Source of the DNA: Ceratobasidium sp. AG-K
Taxonomy: Eukaryota > Basidiomycota > Agaricomycetes > Cantharellales > Ceratobasidiaceae
Assembly (NCBI GenBank): GCA_037039685.1
Contig: JAWNGF010000004.1
Span: 2,976,001-3,040,000 of the forward strand
Length of the DNA stretch: 64,000 nt
Direction: 5' to 3'
The notes under the pieces were generated by a model. The model made no database searches and was not told the origin of the DNA. It was given only the letters and a program-made list of their open reading frames with translations. Below are positions 1 through 9,044 of the stretch, one piece after another (the first letter of the stretch is position 1; each line of letters begins with the position of its first letter). The position numbers were made by a program, and so were the translations under genes.

Positions 1-540
1 CGCCAGTCCCCTTTGCCGACACCCACCCTGTGCTCTGATTTCTCCAAGCGTTCCACCCATGAGATTGACACTGAAGAAGAAATCGAATTCTTCAAGGATT
101 TACTGGGCGACATCTCAGATTTGTCACAACCACCCGCATACACGCCCAGTATTTTCCAATATCAGAAGGACTTGGGGGATCCACTCAGTAAGGGTGTGGG
201 GAATGACGACAACAACAATGAAGACGATGACAATGAAAGCAACAGTGATGATGAAGACGACGACCCCAATCCCGACCCACCTATCGGACCTATGCTACGA
301 GACGGACCAGGGATTGCACCTGGCGCTCCCGCAACACCTCCTGGAGATGTGGATGGCCCCGACAACCCAGATGATAATGAGCTCTGTGCAGCATTCTTGG
401 AGAACCCAACCCTACGAAATATTTACATTCGTACATACATTCGCGCTGCTTGTGCCGGCGCAACAACAAAAGATACATATGCGACTCTAGAAAGTCATCG
501 GCTGGCCTTGGCTCACCACTGTCAGATTGCTCTAAACTGA
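1..540 (+). CDS. Tnp2-like (KDZ/CACTA-type) transposase N-terminal fragment, open at left edge
   Basis: The frame is open from base 1 to a TGA at 538-540. It encodes an acidic Asn/Asp/Glu-rich linker (about bases 200-280), a Pro/Gly-rich stretch and then a segment reading LRNIYIRTYIRAACAGATT. That segment resembles the N-terminal region of Tnp2-type transposases of basidiomycetes, where a similar 'LRN-YIR-F--A' block precedes the zinc-finger and catalytic parts. The similarity is recalled from family knowledge, not searched. No catalytic domain follows: after 540 the plus strand has no open continuation and the region is taken by the convergent minus-strand gene. So this is either a truncated relic or a first exon whose continuation I could not find. 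The true start lies left of the window. Confidence 0.45.
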   Translation, partial: RQSPLPTPTLCSDFSKRSTHEIDTEEEIEFFKDLLGDISDLSQPPAYTPSIFQYQKDLGDPLSKGVGNDDNNNEDDDNESNSDDEDDDPNPDPPIGPMLRDGPGIAPGAPATPPGDVDGPDNPDDNELCAAFLENPTLRNIYIRTYIRAACAGATTKDTYATLESHRLALAHHCQIALN

Positions 541-809
541 GCTTGGGAGGAGGTGACATGACCGGATCGATTGGAGGCAGGCCAGTTGTCGGCCCAGGCG
601 GCCCAGGTGCAGTTTCGGTGGACTGTGCGTCACGATACATGAGTGCGAGCTCCGCTGCAGTCTGCTTCGAGGCGTGAGGTAGGAGCTGACGCCCATCCGC
701 AGGTGGCGATGTGTGCCTAGGCGCAGTCTCTGTGTTGGCGAGTGGCTTGTCAAGGCAGGGATCTGAATCCAGTTAAGTACTCGAATCACTCTTGGAAAGA
801 AATGAGTAC

Positions 810-2626
810 TCACCAATATTTTTTGGATCCACCACCGAATTTTGAGCTGGATACGAGCTTTGGTTTGGTTGTGCTACAAAACCGACCGCTCCATCTTGGC
901 GTGAAACAAGGTGGCGACACTGAGCGACTAGAAGAGGCCCCAGCCCTGGGTTTGGATGGTGCCGGGGGAGCGTCGATGTAAGTGCGTTGTTCCTTTCCAT
1001 ATAACTGCACAAAGTCTAGGTATGAAGGAGGGGGCGTTGGGGCGGACATGTCAATCATGTAGGCGATTTCCTCCATCAATTCCTTGTGGGCATTGAAATA
1101 ATCATCATCAATGGCCCAGCGTGGGATGCGATTTTCATTGGTGAGTTCTGGAATCGGAGTGTCGACCTTAACGTATGTAACCTTGCGTTTTTTCATCGCG
1201 CCACTTGGCTTTTTTGACCCTTTGGCTTTCTGGTTTAGCGCACCAACAAGGACACGATACTAAAGAAGTGTGAGTTTTGACATTGAGCTCATGCAATAGA
1301 ACTTACAGCCTTGGAGCGCCAGATAGGATCATACACAACCTTGTGGTGTGCGTCCTTGGCATCGGATGCTTCAGGCGACTGCAGTTTGCGAATGCGTAGC
1401 AAGTTGTATGCGTGCCCCATCAAAATGGTATCCTTCATATTTTCAAGGCGTTCCCGAAGTTTCTGCACGAGGTTCAAGATTGTAAGTAGTTGAGCAGCCC
1501 AAGCGTTCAGAAACTCACTGCCATTGCTCGATTTCGCTGAGCTGACTTGATATTTTTCTCCACCCTGAGCTGGTCGCCCTTTCCTTTCTTCTTGCCGCCC
1601 CAAATGGTTTGACAATGTTTCCATGTTGTCTTGAGCTTTGTCTTGACTGTCTTCTCAGGTACATCTGCCAAATCGTTTGAATCGCCGGTGAATCCAACGC
1701 CGTCTCGGAACTCCTCCAGGAAGCAATCCCCCCAGGCCTTCCAATTCTCTTCGAACCCTGCATCCCAGTCTGGTCTAAGCAGCTGAGACCCAACACAAGC
1801 AACCCAGTATACTGGGCGTGATTTTTCGTCCAACGCTGGAGCGCCAATGTCTCCCAAAGTCTTCCAGCCTCCCATTCGGATCAAGGTAGCACGAATATAG
1901 GTCTGTTGGGACAGATAAGCAACAGGTAAGTCTCAGACAAACAAAAGACTCTTACTCCTAGATCCAGGTCGGAAGTCGCAACGCTGGCACTCGTAAGGTC
2001 TCCCTCGGTTTCCGACTCAACCTTGGACCGACCCTTGGACGTTTTGTAGGGCTCTTTCGGTTCGGAGAGCGCCCTAGTACTTGGCTTGATGCTGGGCGAC
2101 CTTTTATTCGACTTTCTGGAACGTGTGGAGGGCGGGGAGGCGGGAGCGGCTTTGCGTTTGCGCTTGGTGGATGCGCTCGACTCCGAATCAAACTTCTTCT
2201 GCAGCAAACGGAACAGCTGCCGCTCGTCGTCCTCCGAGAATGACGCATGCTTTTTCTGAGTCTTTGATTCTGTTCATCCAAAAAGAACCTGCTCAGCAAT
2301 CGGCACGAATCAACACAAATTGACCCACTTTTGGCTTTCGGCTCCTCGCTCTCGCTCTCGCTTTTGCTCTCCTCGCTACTGCTACTATCCTCGTCGCTGT
2401 TACTTTCCCCGCTACTGCTACCATCCTCACTACTCTCGCTCTCATCGTCGCTCTCGTTGCCACTCTTGCTGCTGCTTGAATCATCGCGTTCGTTGCCGCC
2501 CGAATCCTTGGGGTCTTGACCACTTTTGGCACTTGACTTCTGACTAGGCTTGTATTTCGACGACGTCTGCTTTGGCGGAGACATGTCGACTGTTGGGTCG
2601 AAAATCTTGGCCGCTCGCGGGGGCAT
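810..2626 (-). CDS. Hypothetical 5-exon protein, acidic Ser-rich N-terminus, 533 aa
   Basis: The spliced model has exons 2626-2329, 2269-1956, 1902-1519, 1462-1307 and 1259-810. Introns of 47-59 nt have GT-AG ends (GTGGGT, GTAAGA, GTGAGT, GTAAGT donors). The exons sum to 1,602 nt, exactly 534 codons with the stop, which supports an intact gene. The start is the ATG at 2626 (MPPRAAKIF). Residues about 35-100 are a Ser/Glu/Asp tract. A Lys/Arg-rich stretch near residues 125-170 could be a nuclear signal. A conserved-looking core follows (RMGGWKTLGDIG, then PVYWVACVG). The C-terminal part is Pro-rich. I do not recognise the family. The acidic-plus-basic composition suggests a nuclear protein, but that is inference. 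A further exon after 810 is possible but would immediately meet stops. Confidence 0.62.
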
Positions 2627-3300
2627 GGTGGTGCTGGACAACCTCGGAACACCACGGTGAGTCGCTGCTGTCAAAAGTTTTCGCTGAAGGGTTGACGAAC
2701 ATCCACGGCGACATCCGAGCTGAACTGGCACCTAGATTGCCATATTAAGCGCAGCGTTTGTTCGTCTATAAGTGTAGATTACAACCGTGAATCAATATGC
2801 ATTTGTTTCTAGGTACAGATCAGATCAGTTTGGATATCAGATACAATAAGATGTGGTCAGATACTGGCAGATTACCGAGTGATCTGCTCGTATTTTCTAT
2901 GAATCTGCCTCAGCAGTATCTGACCGTATCCCACTCGATCTGACCGTATCCCACTCGATCTGACCGTATCCCACCATATCTGCCGGGAGATACCCGAAGA
3001 TATTTTGGAGTGATCCCCGGTGTAAACGGAATGGACCTCGAGGTCGATTATCCTCATACCTGGATATCGGCAAACGCGGATTGATTCACGGGGTCCGAAG
3101 GAACTTTTGAATGCTTGTTAACCGAAAGAGAGAGTGCCTAGATGGCGTTTTGATGCATCATGTATACCACCATCAATATAGGTATGCATGATAGTGTGAT
3201 ATTGCACTCACCGGCGGCAAAGAAAGTGGATGTGTCGAGGGTATGAAAGTCGATGGTTGGTTCAACACATATTCCTATATCGGGAGAATCAGCCGCCATG
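2627..3300. other. Intergenic stretch with a short tandem repeat
   Basis: I see no gene. The stretch contains several 'gatctg/cagatac' words and a 20-bp tandem repeat (listed separately). It would include the promoter of the minus-strand gene at 2626 and the 3' flank of the MIF4G gene. No clear TATA box stands out. Confidence 0.5.
2921..2978. repeat. 20-bp direct tandem repeat, almost three units
   Basis: The unit tgaccgtatcccactcgatc is repeated perfectly at 2921-2940 and 2941-2960, followed by a partial third copy (to about 2975). It lies in the gap between two minus-strand genes. No function is evident. Confidence 0.9.
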
Positions 3301-4218
3301 TCACTCAGTCGACAAACTCAGATCACACACCCGCAGCCTCTGACGCAACCCATGCTCGACCCTCTCGTCTCCGACTATCTTTGATAATTCCTTGTAGTGA
3401 GTGCTCACTCGATTTTTGAGTTTAAATGATGCAAGGTTCGCCTCCATTGGTGACAATAGTATGATCAATATGGATATTTCATCTTGTGTAAGTCGAGGGG
3501 TGGTCATTTGTCGATGGATTATGTCGTGGATTACAACTTCGTGGACCAGAGAGCGCATTCTTAGGTCGTTGACAAGATTGACAAGATTGAACCAATGCTT
3601 GACATTCAAATCAACGTCATCGCCAGCTTTTTTGGCCTTCTCCTTCTCGGCCCATGCAATATCCAACTCTCCGCGACACCGATCCAGTAAATATCTCCCA
3701 AAAAGAAGATGTCCTTGCACAGGTAATCCGTCTGGTCCAGTCGTTACTCCGTCCTGTAAGTCTGGTAGTACTTCGTATGCAAAAATCAAAAATAGCCTCC
3801 CGAGTAAAGGAGCAACTTCTCCTTTTTCTTTAACCTTTCCGAATATCGAGTCAAGAATCAGTCCAAGAAGCCTTGCATCTTTTTCTTTCTGTAGAGCACA
3901 AGCATACGCTACTAGATCGAACGCATTCTCGGCGAACTGCCCTCGAAGAAGGATTTCATCCAGAAGCCATGTAATGCGCGATTCAACTTGAGGGGTGAGG
4001 GTAGAGATGGTAAGGTTTAGGTCAGAGACTCGATTGGCAACTGGATACGAAGTTACATCTGGTCCGATGGTCGGTTGGAGCCCTAGTGTTGAGGTGGTAC
4101 CTATTCCTCCTCGGCCGCGTCGTGTGTTGCTATACATCAGCAGCCCGCAAAGAAACTGAGCGAAGAGAGGAGAGTCCCAAGAGTAGTCCGAAGGCCAAGG
4201 CCAACGATTGCCGGACAT
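3301..4218 (-). CDS. eIF4G-like MIF4G-domain protein (short, partial)
   Basis: The 305-aa open frame ends in TGA at 3301-3303. It begins with an RRGRGG basic patch and the segment LGLQPTIGPDVTS, followed by a helical MIF4G-like repeat region. Features typical of fungal eIF4G MIF4G domains are visible in order: EKDARLLGLILDSIFGKV near residue 110, then GHLLFGRYLLDRCRGE near 170, then an acidic/Lys linker and helices up to about residue 270. In eIF4G this domain binds eIF4A and RNA during cap-dependent translation initiation. Full eIF4G exceeds 1,000 residues, so this is a truncated paralogue, a partial duplicate or a gene with unrecognised 5' exons. The start at 4218 (MSGNRW) is uncertain because a splice acceptor-like 'ctcag' lies just inside it. 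It has diverged strongly from canonical sequences but has no internal stop. Confidence 0.6.
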   Translation of the reverse strand: MSGNRWPWPSDYSWDSPLFAQFLCGLLMYSNTRRGRGGIGTTSTLGLQPTIGPDVTSYPVANRVSDLNLTISTLTPQVESRITWLLDEILLRGQFAENAFDLVAYACALQKEKDARLLGLILDSIFGKVKEKGEVAPLLGRLFLIFAYEVLPDLQDGVTTGPDGLPVQGHLLFGRYLLDRCRGELDIAWAEKEKAKKAGDDVDLNVKHWFNLVNLVNDLRMRSLVHEVVIHDIIHRQMTTPRLTQDEISILIILLSPMEANLASFKLKNRVSTHYKELSKIVGDERVEHGLRQRLRVCDLSLSTE

Positions 4219-4747
4219 TCACTCGCGTCCATGATCTCCAGCGGTATGATCACAGGAAGTGTAGGAGCAACTCGACACTTAGGCTTTCACCATACCGATT
4301 AAGCAACCTTCGTGCATATACCACTATAGTGATAAAGCAAGATCCCGAAAGAGTATTTTTCGACATGCACCTCTTTGATTTTGTTTTATGGTGCGCGGTA
4401 GCCAATTTACAGTCGAGTGAGGGTGCGGACGCTGACCAGCGACTCCGCTATCGCCGATCGGCGCTAAATCGCCGCCAGAAAAACAAGCACGACGGATGTC
4501 TCCGGCTGCCGCCAGTTGGTCCCGCCTGTATCCGGATTACGACGCGTAGATGTAAGCTACTGAACGCCTATCTCTAGATATAAATATGATCCAATAACAA
4601 CCACCACAAAAACTAGCTATGAAGTGGCCCGGCGAATGGACTTACCTCGCTGCTGCTGAGTTGGGATGTAGTGTTATGTCTAGTAGCATTTGTCCCGCTG
4701 TGAGCAAACTTCTTGATTAGCGGATTTGGTGGTGTGGTTCAGACCTA

Positions 4748-4881
4748 CAGTACACTTCCGTGATGTGCACTCTCGCGATATGTGCGTCTTCTCGAGATCC
4801 TAATACAAAAACCCCCAGGGACCAATTCAAAACTGCTGTCAATTTGGAGCCCATCAACGAGCATATCGCGGAAGTGTACTG
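4748..4881. mobile_element. MITE with TA duplication, Tc1/mariner-type
   Basis: The element is 134 bp with terminal inverted repeats starting CAGTACACTTCCG. The 21-bp arms differ at two positions. Both ends are flanked by TA (4746-4747 and 4882-4883), the target duplication of Tc1/mariner transposases. It has no coding capacity, so it must have been mobilised in trans. Confidence 0.75.
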
Positions 4882-5165
4882 TAGTACAGTAATACGATCA
4901 CAGGAACGAACCACGAACTTCACATAGTTATGTAAAGTTACTACACTCTGGTCAACCAATAACCGCCGGGAAATTGGAGGACAAATTTAGAATATGCACT
5001 ATGTGACCTCAGACAACAGGAAGCCTTGTTTGAACAAAAGCACGATAATCGCCAAGCACAGTAAGTAGCCTTTGGGGCTATGGTAACACCGTCTAAGGGC
5101 TATACCGTGTGGGCTAGGCGGGCTGAATCCTTGTGATCTAAACATTGAGAACTCATAGTCTAAAG

Positions 5166-5349
5166 CACTGACCGTGACCGCTTTCAGCTATTTTTTCACT
5201 GAACCTTATCTCCAGGGGTGACCGTGGGGAAAATTAGCTCCACAATCATTTCAAATTTACTGTTCTTGGTGAGGATCAACCCAAACCATACGCAAGATGC
5301 CTGAAGCTTAAGGCAATACGTCACTGAAAGCGGCCATTTTGGTTCAGTG
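5166..5349 (+). mobile_element. 184-bp MITE, copy 1 (CACTG ends)
   Basis: The element begins CACTGACCGTGACCGC and ends GGCCATTTTGGTTCAGTG. Its right arm pairs with its left arm with gaps. A diverged copy of the same length lies at 12792-12975 in inverted orientation. CACTG ends recall CACTA-type elements, but no 2-3 bp target duplication is clear, so the superfamily is unassigned. Confidence 0.65.
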
Positions 5350-5713
5350 TGCAGGTCACTAATATTAAGCTCCTCGGCCCCCAACAGTGGCTATTCAGTG
5401 CTACTTGGCCCTTAGGGACACACCTACCCTCCCGAATACCTGCAATCATCGGTTGCAGAGTTGCGGTTTGCGTGTTTGTATGTGCCCAACCTGCAAACAG
5501 CTCTCGAGTGCTAAAAAGAAACCCCCCATTTACATGGGGACGAACCCGCCGCAAACCAGAAGTTATCCAAACTTTACCCACGACGACAGCCATATACAAT
5601 GCATGCTAAATTTAGACCCGCATTGGATTAATGGAGACGCTAGGTTGTCCATGAACTACCTACTATTTCATATTGAATTTAGGTATTGGGGAAATCTTGC
5701 AGAGTCGCAAGGC

Positions 5714-5773
5714 GATTACACCGCTTTTCCAATTGTTGTGGACATCGTTTTCCACACCCCACCGTTGTTTGGT
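5714..5773 (+). repeat. Left arm of a ~60-bp inverted repeat
   Basis: This arm runs from attacaccgcttttccaatt to gttgtttggt. Its near-identical inverse is at 8306-8371. The pair encloses the hAT transposase relic at 6655-7290 with the attacaccgc ends outermost, as transposon termini would be. Confidence 0.6.
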
Positions 5774-6654
5774 AGGGACCTTCATGGTAGTTCGGTAACC
5801 CCGTGGTTTCGACCGTGGTAATTTGATGGTATGGTCGCACAGCATTTACCAAAACCGATTTGATATATACCGAATGGTAGATGGTTTCGGCTGAGGAGTA
5901 CCGGTCGGACCGTGGAGCCCGCGGACGGTGCTGACTAATGTGGAGGTCTGTTAGCGCCGGCGGGCACTGTTTGTGATGTCGGACGGCGCACAGCGTGGAT
6001 GCGCTCAAATACCGTACAGTAAGCTATTCTTGAGTGTTCTAATAGCATCTGGGTCCTTCTCAGTGTATATAAATCGTTTAGTTTGAGCTCAATTGCATAC
6101 CTCCGCCTTCCTTCCTCCCCGAGCCCCTTCATCATGCCTGGCGTTCTATCCATACTTGCTCGCCTAGACGAATAGCCATCGGGGAAGAAGCGCAAGGGCG
6201 TCAACTCGCTCCCTGACCTTGCAGTATGGGAGCTCCAAGATAAGGAAATTATCAGTTAATAAACACAGTTTTGTCAAGTTATATGCGCTCACTCTTGGAT
6301 CCGTGTCCTACAGGTTTAGCCAAAGAAACCTAGCAATCCCCTGCATATGCTCATTATAACATTGAGCTTCATCGAATTTTCGACTGGTCTTCCAGCCCCC
6401 TGCCCCGATTGAACTCGCATTCCGGTTTGTATGCAAGTATCACGATGCGGCTCACGTTCCGTTGCAGCATGATTGCATGAAGACTGACCACGGAACAACG
6501 CCTTTGCTTGACAAGGCTAAAGAGTGCGATCGACGGTGAGGACTTCAGACACTTCTTGACAACGAAGCCCATGCAGACGAGCACTGAGCGCCATACTCAG
6601 AAGCATGGCACCGGGCAATCTTAGCGCTTGGGGGGGGGGGGCATAGTCACTGTT

Positions 6655-7290
6655 CTTTTGAGACTCTGACTGACGAGTTTCACCATATGGAGGTCGACTA
6701 TCTGTGCCCTGGCACAACCCTCCCATCACCAATAACGCTCTCACGAGATATCAAAGCAATACATGCAAAGTATCCTCCTAGGATTAGAGAATACTTTCAG
6801 GTGAGTGCTTCACATTTATATGCAAAGTACGATTTTTTCTAAGCATGATAAACAGACGATTCCAGGCGCCATTCATTTAGCAATTGATGGATGGACTAGC
6901 TCTACCTCTGAATCGTACCTCGGGGTAATTGTTATATGGATGAGAAGGCCAAGATCCACTGGTGAATCCTTGAACTCATTCGGTAAGCATGCTAATCTCA
7001 ATTTGCATATAACCAGCTCAACCCTGACTCAAATATCAGCTTGTCCGCGTCGCACACAGGTGCATATCTATCCGATAATGTTGCTTTGTGCCTGAAGCGT
7101 TATGGACATGAAAAAAGGCAAATTTTGTGACACGGACTTGCTAAAATTGACTTGATCTAGCCAAACTACATCTCGGTTAGATTCTGGCCGCTTGCCTTGA
7201 TAATGCTAGTAGCAACCTGACCCTGGTGCACCTTCAGCAGCGTATTCTGCACTTTCAAGGAACACGCTCATACGTGCATTGTTGATGTGC
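6655..7290 (+). pseudogene. hAT-family transposase remnant
   Basis: Three exon-like segments can be read. The first, just before a GTGAGT donor at about 6801, gives LCPGTTLPSPITLSRDI and ends PPRIREYFQ. The second, from about 6856, gives GAIHLAIDGWTSSTSESYLG, the hAT block that carries the first catalytic Asp (DGWTS). The third segments, from about 7040 and about 7196, read AYLSDNVALCLKRYGHEK and LDNASSNLTLVHL, the latter being the hAT 'CDNASNN' block with the second Asp. Stops and frame breaks separate the last segments, and the C-terminal hAT dimerisation region is absent. It is therefore a decayed fragment. It lies between the inverted repeats at 5714-5773 and 8306-8371. Confidence 0.72.
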
Positions 7291-8305
7291 GTTGTTGATT
7301 ATTAGTGTTATCCTTGTATCTCCAATGGTATCTTTATACTAATTTAGGGTGCTTGCATAATACACTGGTCTACCACGGTCTCCACGGCCCCGTTCGGTTG
7401 AGCCCCACACCATCTGGTATGTTGCAAATTGTTTACCGAACCTACCAGTCCCGCGCTTCTTACCGCGGAATCCTTCCCGGAAGCTTTCGGTACTACCATG
7501 AAGGTCCCCACAATGGCTCCACTCAGCCACCTTGTCACGCTACGCTCTCAACCAACGATGGCCCCGACTCGCACAATTGCACCTGGGATGCGAGCTCATG
7601 TTTCACGGGGGTACGGTTGACATGAAAAAATCCCAACCTTTCATGTGTTGAGCGCTCAACCGGCTGCCATTCATGTCCAGGCAATCCTGACGTGAACTAC
7701 GACACTTAATTATGTTAACAATTTTACTACGCATTTTTCGTCATCGGCTGTCAATGTGCGGGTTAGCAGGGACGTAATGACAGCAGAATTTGACCCGTGC
7801 GTGAACCTCACAGTCCAGAAGCCACAACTAGCCTGAAGTCGAAACGGGTATGCAGATTGAACGAGTTTATGAGCTCCCTCAACCCAGACGTTAGTCGAGA
7901 GAGACTTACTAGCGGTTTACTTATCGCGGCGTCATACTGTTACAGTGTAGCGAGTCGGACGCGTCGGAACTGACAAGTAGAACGCGAATGCGCGAGCTTG
8001 CAGAAGGTTAATACAATACATGACAGAGAACAAAGAACAAAGGAAAAAACCCTACTGGCTCAGTGGACGTAGTCCACTGAGCCAACAGGAGAGCGAACTC
8101 GGAACCTAAAAGGGGCGCCGGAGGCAGAAGACCACAGTGTATGCGTAGGAACCCGCACGTGAATTGTGTTCCAGAGCATACTCCACAACATACAGAAGGT
8201 TGTTCGAACGCGTACGCGGCACAGAGCATCGCGATCAGCAGGGCCAATTGACATCAATGGCGCTTAACCTGGGTGGCGACTCACGTGCATTGGGTTCCGC
8301 GGACA
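7291..8305. other. Non-coding stretch inside the inverted-repeat pair
   Basis: I see no gene. Short segments around 7360-7510 resemble, in inverse orientation, parts of 5776-5830 (shared accttcatggtagt-type words), so this is probably further decayed transposon sequence. Confidence 0.4.
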
Positions 8306-8371
8306 AAGTCACCAAACAACGGCGTGGAGTGGAAAATCGATGTCCACAACAATTGGAAAAGCGGTGTAATA
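8306..8371 (-). repeat. Right arm of the ~60-bp inverted repeat
   Basis: This is the reverse complement of 5714-5773 with a few mismatches, sharing tccacaacaattggaaaagc. See the left arm. No matching target duplication was found outside the two arms. Confidence 0.6.
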
Positions 8372-8913
8372 TGGACAAGGTCCGCTGGCGCGGGAGGTGG
8401 TCGGTTAGTCGGTCAGGAAGTCAGACCTCAAGCCGTGACCGATCACAAGGTAGCGAACCCTACCATTATTGGAGAGTCAACTGTAATGCAACCTCTTTTC
8501 CGCGCCAAGCAGCGTGTTGAACTATCAAATATCTCTGGCAATTCATAATCATGAATCTTTGTAGAAGCGAAAGCAGAGTTTCCCGCCCTCCCTCATTTTA
8601 GGTTAGGAACGATCATCCTCCCGGGCGTGTATGGCCGAACCGATTGCATTACTGCCCTGTGACACGTAAATTTTAGTCAAGAGCACCGAGGAATTGACAG
8701 TAACGAGAATGGCGGAAGGAAAATGAAGAGAAACGGATTCCAACGGGGCTCGATATAGTGGGGGGGGGAGAAATAATACGGTTTGGGGCCGGGAGGACGC
8801 CCATGACGTCGCTACTTGTCCAGCTAGGCGTATCTGCTTGGGGCAAATACTGTAATAACAGAAACCAACCACATATTGCTACCACAACCACCCGGTCATG
8901 GGTTGACTGGGGC

Positions 8914-9044
8914 ACCGCTCAGCAAAAACCTAAAATGCTGCGGGGCGCTCCGTAGCTTGGTTTGCTCGGGAGCGCTCAAGGAGCCTTCTGAAGCAGACCT
9001 CGGCCCTGGAGCACCCGGAGCATTTTAGGTTTTTGCTGAGCGGT
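8914..9044. repeat. 131-bp palindromic element with perfect 25-bp inverted ends
   Basis: Bases 8914-8938 (accgctcagcaaaaacc...) and 9020-9044 are perfect reverse complements over 25 bp. Imperfect pairing continues inward for another 15-20 bp around a 'gcgctcc' core. The size and form suggest a MITE or a foldback element. No target duplication is evident, so its origin is open. Confidence 0.75.

Larger units (their letters stand above)
4219..6654. other. Non-coding stretch holding small transposon remnants
   Basis: I see no supportable gene; short open frames here lack domains and splice structure. The stretch contains the Tc1/mariner-type MITE (4748-4881), the first 184-bp MITE copy (5166-5349) and the left arm of the inverted repeat around the hAT relic (5714-5773), all listed separately. 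Confidence 0.5.

Noticed and set aside
2320..2547. Leu/Ser-rich plus-strand frames at 2320-2547
   Set aside because: They are the antisense of the acidic Ser/Glu tract of the minus-strand gene.
2921..2978. Short tandem repeat as a CRISPR-like array
   Set aside because: The units abut without spacers, and the DNA is eukaryotic.
6630..6641. G run at about 6630
   Set aside because: It is a simple homopolymer without a second G-tract cluster nearby, so no quadruplex or telomere claim is justified.
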